Positions 63,543-64,000 of a DNA stretch of 64,000 nt are shown one piece after another. The notes under the pieces are model-generated. The model was given only the letters and a program-made list of their open reading frames with translations. It was not told where the DNA came from and did not search any database. Location: the NCBI GenBank assembly GCA_963791595.1, contig CAWBTF010000014.1, positions 496,001 to 560,000 on the forward strand. The letters are read 5' to 3'. Every line of letters begins with the position of its first letter. Position 1 is the first letter of the stretch. This DNA is from JAEMQF01 sp963791595. GTDB taxonomy: Bacteria > Pseudomonadota > Gammaproteobacteria > Burkholderiales > Burkholderiaceae_C. The position numbers were made by a program, and so were the translations under genes.

Positions 63543-64000
63543 CTATGCGGCCGCGCGGTACCCGCGCGGTATGGCCCCCAGCAAGCGCTTCGTGTATTCC
63601 TCACGCGGCGCGTCGAGGATCTGCTCGACGCTCGCCTGCTCGACCACCGCGCCGTCCTTCATCACCATCACTTCGTCGGCCATGAAGCGCACCACGGCGA
63701 GGTCGTGGCTGATGAAGATGTAGGACAGGCCGAGTTCGTCCTGCAGGTCCTTGAGCAGGTTCAGCACCTGCGCCTGCACCGAGACGTCGAGCGCGCTGAC
63801 GGCTTCGTCGAGCACCAGCACCTCGGGGTTGAGCGTCAGGCAGCGCGCGATCGCGATGCGCTGGCGCTGGCCGCCGGAGAATTCGTGCGGGTACTTGTGC
63901 AACGCGCCCTCGGGCAGGCCCACTTTGGCGAGCAGCGCCTTCGCGCGCGCTTCGCGATCGGTTGCGCTGCTGCCGATGCCGTGGATCAGCATCGGCTCGG
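63543..64000 (-). CDS. Oligopeptide-type ABC transporter ATPase, C-terminal part (partial)
   Basis: The gene continues beyond the right edge; about 152 C-terminal codons are visible. Signature FSGGQRQRIAIARCLTLNPE, Walker B VLVLDEAVSALDVSVQAQVL and switch YIFISHDLAVVRFMADEVMV are intact, and the tail APREEYTKRLLGAIPRGY is typical of DppF/OppF-like or fused GsiA-like ATPases. Walker A lies outside. It belongs to a second peptide-type importer, distinct from the one at 51645-56850. Confidence 0.9.
   Translation of the reverse strand, partial: EPMLIHGIGSSATDREARAKALLAKVGLPEGALHKYPHEFSGGQRQRIAIARCLTLNPEVLVLDEAVSALDVSVQAQVLNLLKDLQDELGLSYIFISHDLAVVRFMADEVMVMKDGAVVEQASVEQILDAPREEYTKRLLGAIPRGYRAAA

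Overview
The window is very GC-rich (most third codon positions are G or C) and gene-dense. It holds 14 to 16 solute-binding proteins, several of the Bug/TctC kind, plus Liv-type and Ssu/Tau-type importers and Rieske, phytanoyl-CoA dioxygenase and enolase-superfamily enzymes. That repertoire points to a betaproteobacterium of the order Burkholderiales, in an accessory, catabolic part of the chromosome. This placement is inference from gene content. No rRNA, tRNA, CRISPR array, phage gene or replication origin was recognised.

Layout. 1-881: end of a plus-strand Liv-type ABC operon. 1095-3073: an IS1634-type insertion sequence sitting inside a duplicated 270-bp target. 3168-10119: a minus-strand branched-chain-amino-acid-type ABC operon (livK, livH, livM, livG, livF) ending in a broken acyl-CoA synthetase. 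10276-15024: SMP-30 lactonase, DoxX, SDR, Bug protein and Rieske oxygenase. 15142-20033: TetR regulator, a complete tripartite tricarboxylate transporter (tctC, tctB, tctA) and a TIM-barrel isomerase. 19813-28413: aspartoacylase-like gene, thioredoxin-like gene, and an importer cluster with two binding proteins, two permeases and one ATPase around an enolase-superfamily and a DHDPS-like enzyme. 28502-34601: acetyltransferase, epimerase, MetE-like protein and a methanethiol oxidase cluster (MauG-like, SCO1, mtoX). 34985-39790: phytanoyl-CoA dioxygenase, Gfo/Idh/MocA oxidoreductase, DUF993 protein and sugar isomerase. 39994-42157: PilZ protein and acyl-CoA ligase. 42228-46441: tandem array of orphan ABC substrate-binding proteins. 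46642-50476: MATE and EamA exporters and an M81 peptidase. 50651-56850: Bug protein and a dipeptide-type ABC operon. 57041-63253: FemAB-like acetyltransferase, class V aminotransferase, hydantoinase B, an FMN riboswitch with ribH, a DUF6929-like protein and a possible small ORF. 63543 to the end: another oligopeptide ABC ATPase.

How it fits together. Most operons pair an importer with one or two enzymes, so the region looks like a set of uptake-and-degradation modules for organic acids, amino-acid-like compounds and organosulfur compounds. A palindromic motif TTCACC-N4-GGTGAA, perfect at 15838-15853 beside the TetR gene, recurs in front of at least two other modules. It may tie them into one regulon.

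Two cautions. About 14 genes contain one or more apparent single-base frameshifts with conserved sequence on both sides, often at GC dinucleotide or homopolymer runs. Some or most may be sequencing or assembly errors rather than decay. The most unusual non-coding structures are two related, multi-nested palindromic elements at about 7363-7705 and 36975-37571, each lying between genes of a catabolic operon, and the 270-bp target duplication around the IS.
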